Assembly (NCBI GenBank): GCA_020637295.1
Contig: JACJWF010000005.1
Coordinates: 124,001 to 188,000 of the forward strand
Length of the DNA: 64,000 bases
Direction of reading: 5' to 3'
Source: Acidimicrobiaceae bacterium
GTDB taxonomy: Bacteria; Actinomycetota; Acidimicrobiia; Acidimicrobiales; Ilumatobacteraceae
Shown here: in pieces, positions 62,907-64,000 of the stretch
Position numbering within the stretch: position 1 is the stretch's first letter
How the letters are laid out: the number at the start of each line of letters is the position of its first letter
Notes under the pieces: model-generated
The model's input: the letters and a program-made list of their open reading frames with translations, nothing else
What the model was told of the DNA's origin: nothing
Databases searched by the model: none
Program-made: the position numbers and the translations under genes

Positions 62907-64000
62907 ATGACCGAGCGCCGGCCGAACGTCCTGTTCATCATCTGCGACCAGTTGCGCCACGACCACCTCGGCTTCGCCGGGAACGGGATCGTCCGCACGC
63001 CGAACATCGACGGCCTCGCCGCCCGCGGCATGGTCTACGACAACGCCTGGGTGGCCAACCCGGTGTGCATGCCCAACCGGTCGACGATCATGACGGGCCG
63101 GCTGCCGTCGGCCCACGGCGTGATCTTCAACGACCGCAGCCTGGACTGGGGCGCGAACACACACGTCCGCACCTTCAGGAACGCCGGCTACCGGACGGGC
63201 CTGTTCGGCAAGTCGCACCTTCAGCACGGCCTCAGCCGCAACGCCGTGCGGGCCATTCCCCGTGAGCCCGTGCAGGCGGACCCCTGGCCGGACGGATGGA
63301 ACGACCTGGAGAACGCCGAGCTCTACGACGACGGCCTGCCGCCCTGGCCGGACGACTTCTACGGCTTCGACAAGGTCGAGCTGTCCATCGACCACGGCTC
63401 GCGGGTCACCGGCCACCACCTCCGCTGGGCGTTGGAGCGGGGCGGGCGCTACGAGGACCTCGTGGTCCCGATGAGCGCCGAGTCGCCGGCGCTGCGCCGC
63501 AGCGACCGCTGGTGGCAGGTGTACCAGCCGCCCTACGGCCCGGAGCTGCACTCCACCACGTTCGTCACCGAGCGCACGGTCGCGTTCATCGAGGAGGCCG
63601 CCGCCCAGCAGCAGCCGTGGCTGGCCTGGGCCTCCTTCCCCGACCCGCACCACCCGATGGCCGTGCCGGGGGAGTGGTTCGACCGCCACGACCCGGCCGA
63701 CATGCCGCTGCCGGCCACCATCGACGACCCGCTGGACTACGCCCCGAAGTACCTGCGCTACCTCCGCCAACTCCCCGCCGACCGCCAGTTCACGTGGGTG
63801 TCCGCGTTCGGCGCAGTGGACCACGACCTCGTGCGCGAGGCCATCGCCGCCACGTACGGCCTGGTCGAGATGATCGACGACGGCATCGGCAGGATCCTCG
63901 CCACCGTCGACGCGCTGGGCCAGACCGACGACACGATCGTGGTCTTCACCGCCGACCACGGCGAGATGATGGGCGACCACGGCCTGATGCTGAAGGGCTT
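62907..64000 (+). CDS. Sulfatase, cut by the window end
   Basis: The frame is open to the last base. It starts MTERRPNVLFIICDQLRHDH (an ATG nine bases upstream is possible), with the first Asp pair of the metal site. The modification motif C-x-P-x-R is NPVCMPNRSTIMTGRLPS, where Cys is converted to formylglycine. FGKSHLQHG and VVFTADHGEMMGDHG supply further metal-binding residues. It may hydrolyse a sulfate ester such as choline sulfate or an aryl sulfate. It lacks an evident signal peptide. About 100-150 residues are probably missing at the C-terminus. Confidence 0.92.
   Translation, partial: MTERRPNVLFIICDQLRHDHLGFAGNGIVRTPNIDGLAARGMVYDNAWVANPVCMPNRSTIMTGRLPSAHGVIFNDRSLDWGANTHVRTFRNAGYRTGLFGKSHLQHGLSRNAVRAIPREPVQADPWPDGWNDLENAELYDDGLPPWPDDFYGFDKVELSIDHGSRVTGHHLRWALERGGRYEDLVVPMSAESPALRRSDRWWQVYQPPYGPELHSTTFVTERTVAFIEEAAAQQQPWLAWASFPDPHHPMAVPGEWFDRHDPADMPLPATIDDPLDYAPKYLRYLRQLPADRQFTWVSAFGAVDHDLVREAIAATYGLVEMIDDGIGRILATVDALGQTDDTIVVFTADHGEMMGDHGLMLKG

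Overview
This is 64 kb of high-GC chromosome from an actinobacterium. Type IV pilus genes, mycothiol-type DinB-fold enzymes, a deazaflavin (F420)-type reductase, DUF2510/DUF1918 proteins and IniA/IniC-like dynamins together point to a lineage such as the Acidimicrobiia. That placement is inference from gene content. No phage, insertion sequence, integrase or CRISPR array is visible. Most genes are closely packed.

Layout. 0-4 kb: end of a type IV pilus locus (surface protein, PilT ATPase, prepilin peptidase) with a DUF429 gene. 4-13 kb: housekeeping and cell-envelope genes (DUF1918, cyclic-nucleotide-binding protein, ClpB, two lipoproteins, GH20 hexosaminidase, DUF2817 peptidase, cysteine-desulfurase-like enzyme). 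13.3-25.9 kb: the most unusual block. It holds two acidic low-complexity paralogues, a DUF2510 membrane protein, a membrane-anchored GrpE-like protein, two overlapping dynamin-like GTPases sized like IniC and IniA, an acidic C39-like protease with calcium-type repeats, an Hsp70 ATPase fused to a beta-propeller, an ECF sigma factor and a receptor Ser/Thr kinase. Three of its transcription units share a GGAACTTYC promoter element, two of them with an identical GGAACTTCC-N13-CATCGG layout. I read it as a co-regulated membrane-stress or membrane-remodelling module.

26-33.5 kb: acyl-CoA dehydrogenase; a DUF2202 lipoprotein and glutaredoxin behind a CsoR-type operator; a K+ channel; a candidate C-rich-loop small RNA with a strong terminator; an EAL phosphodiesterase; a broken ClC channel; and bfd-bfr behind an iron box. 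33.5-41.7 kb: GH3 glucosidase, MazEF-like and ParDE toxin-antitoxin pairs, nitronate monooxygenase, a sigma factor overlapping an LCP-domain gene, and tRNA-Arg(ACG).

41.7-56 kb: LysM/transglycosylase-like protein; an unrecognised pair made of a 442-residue membrane protein and a 2147-residue giant protein with a CX2CX2CX2C site; and a two-component system whose sensor loop is Met-rich. 55-64 kb: small metabolic and detoxification enzymes, including a sulfide:quinone-oxidoreductase-like gene that has lost its N-terminal FAD-binding part and begins inside a second CsoR-type operator, and a sulfatase cut by the window end.

Functions are assigned by reading motifs only. No database search was possible.
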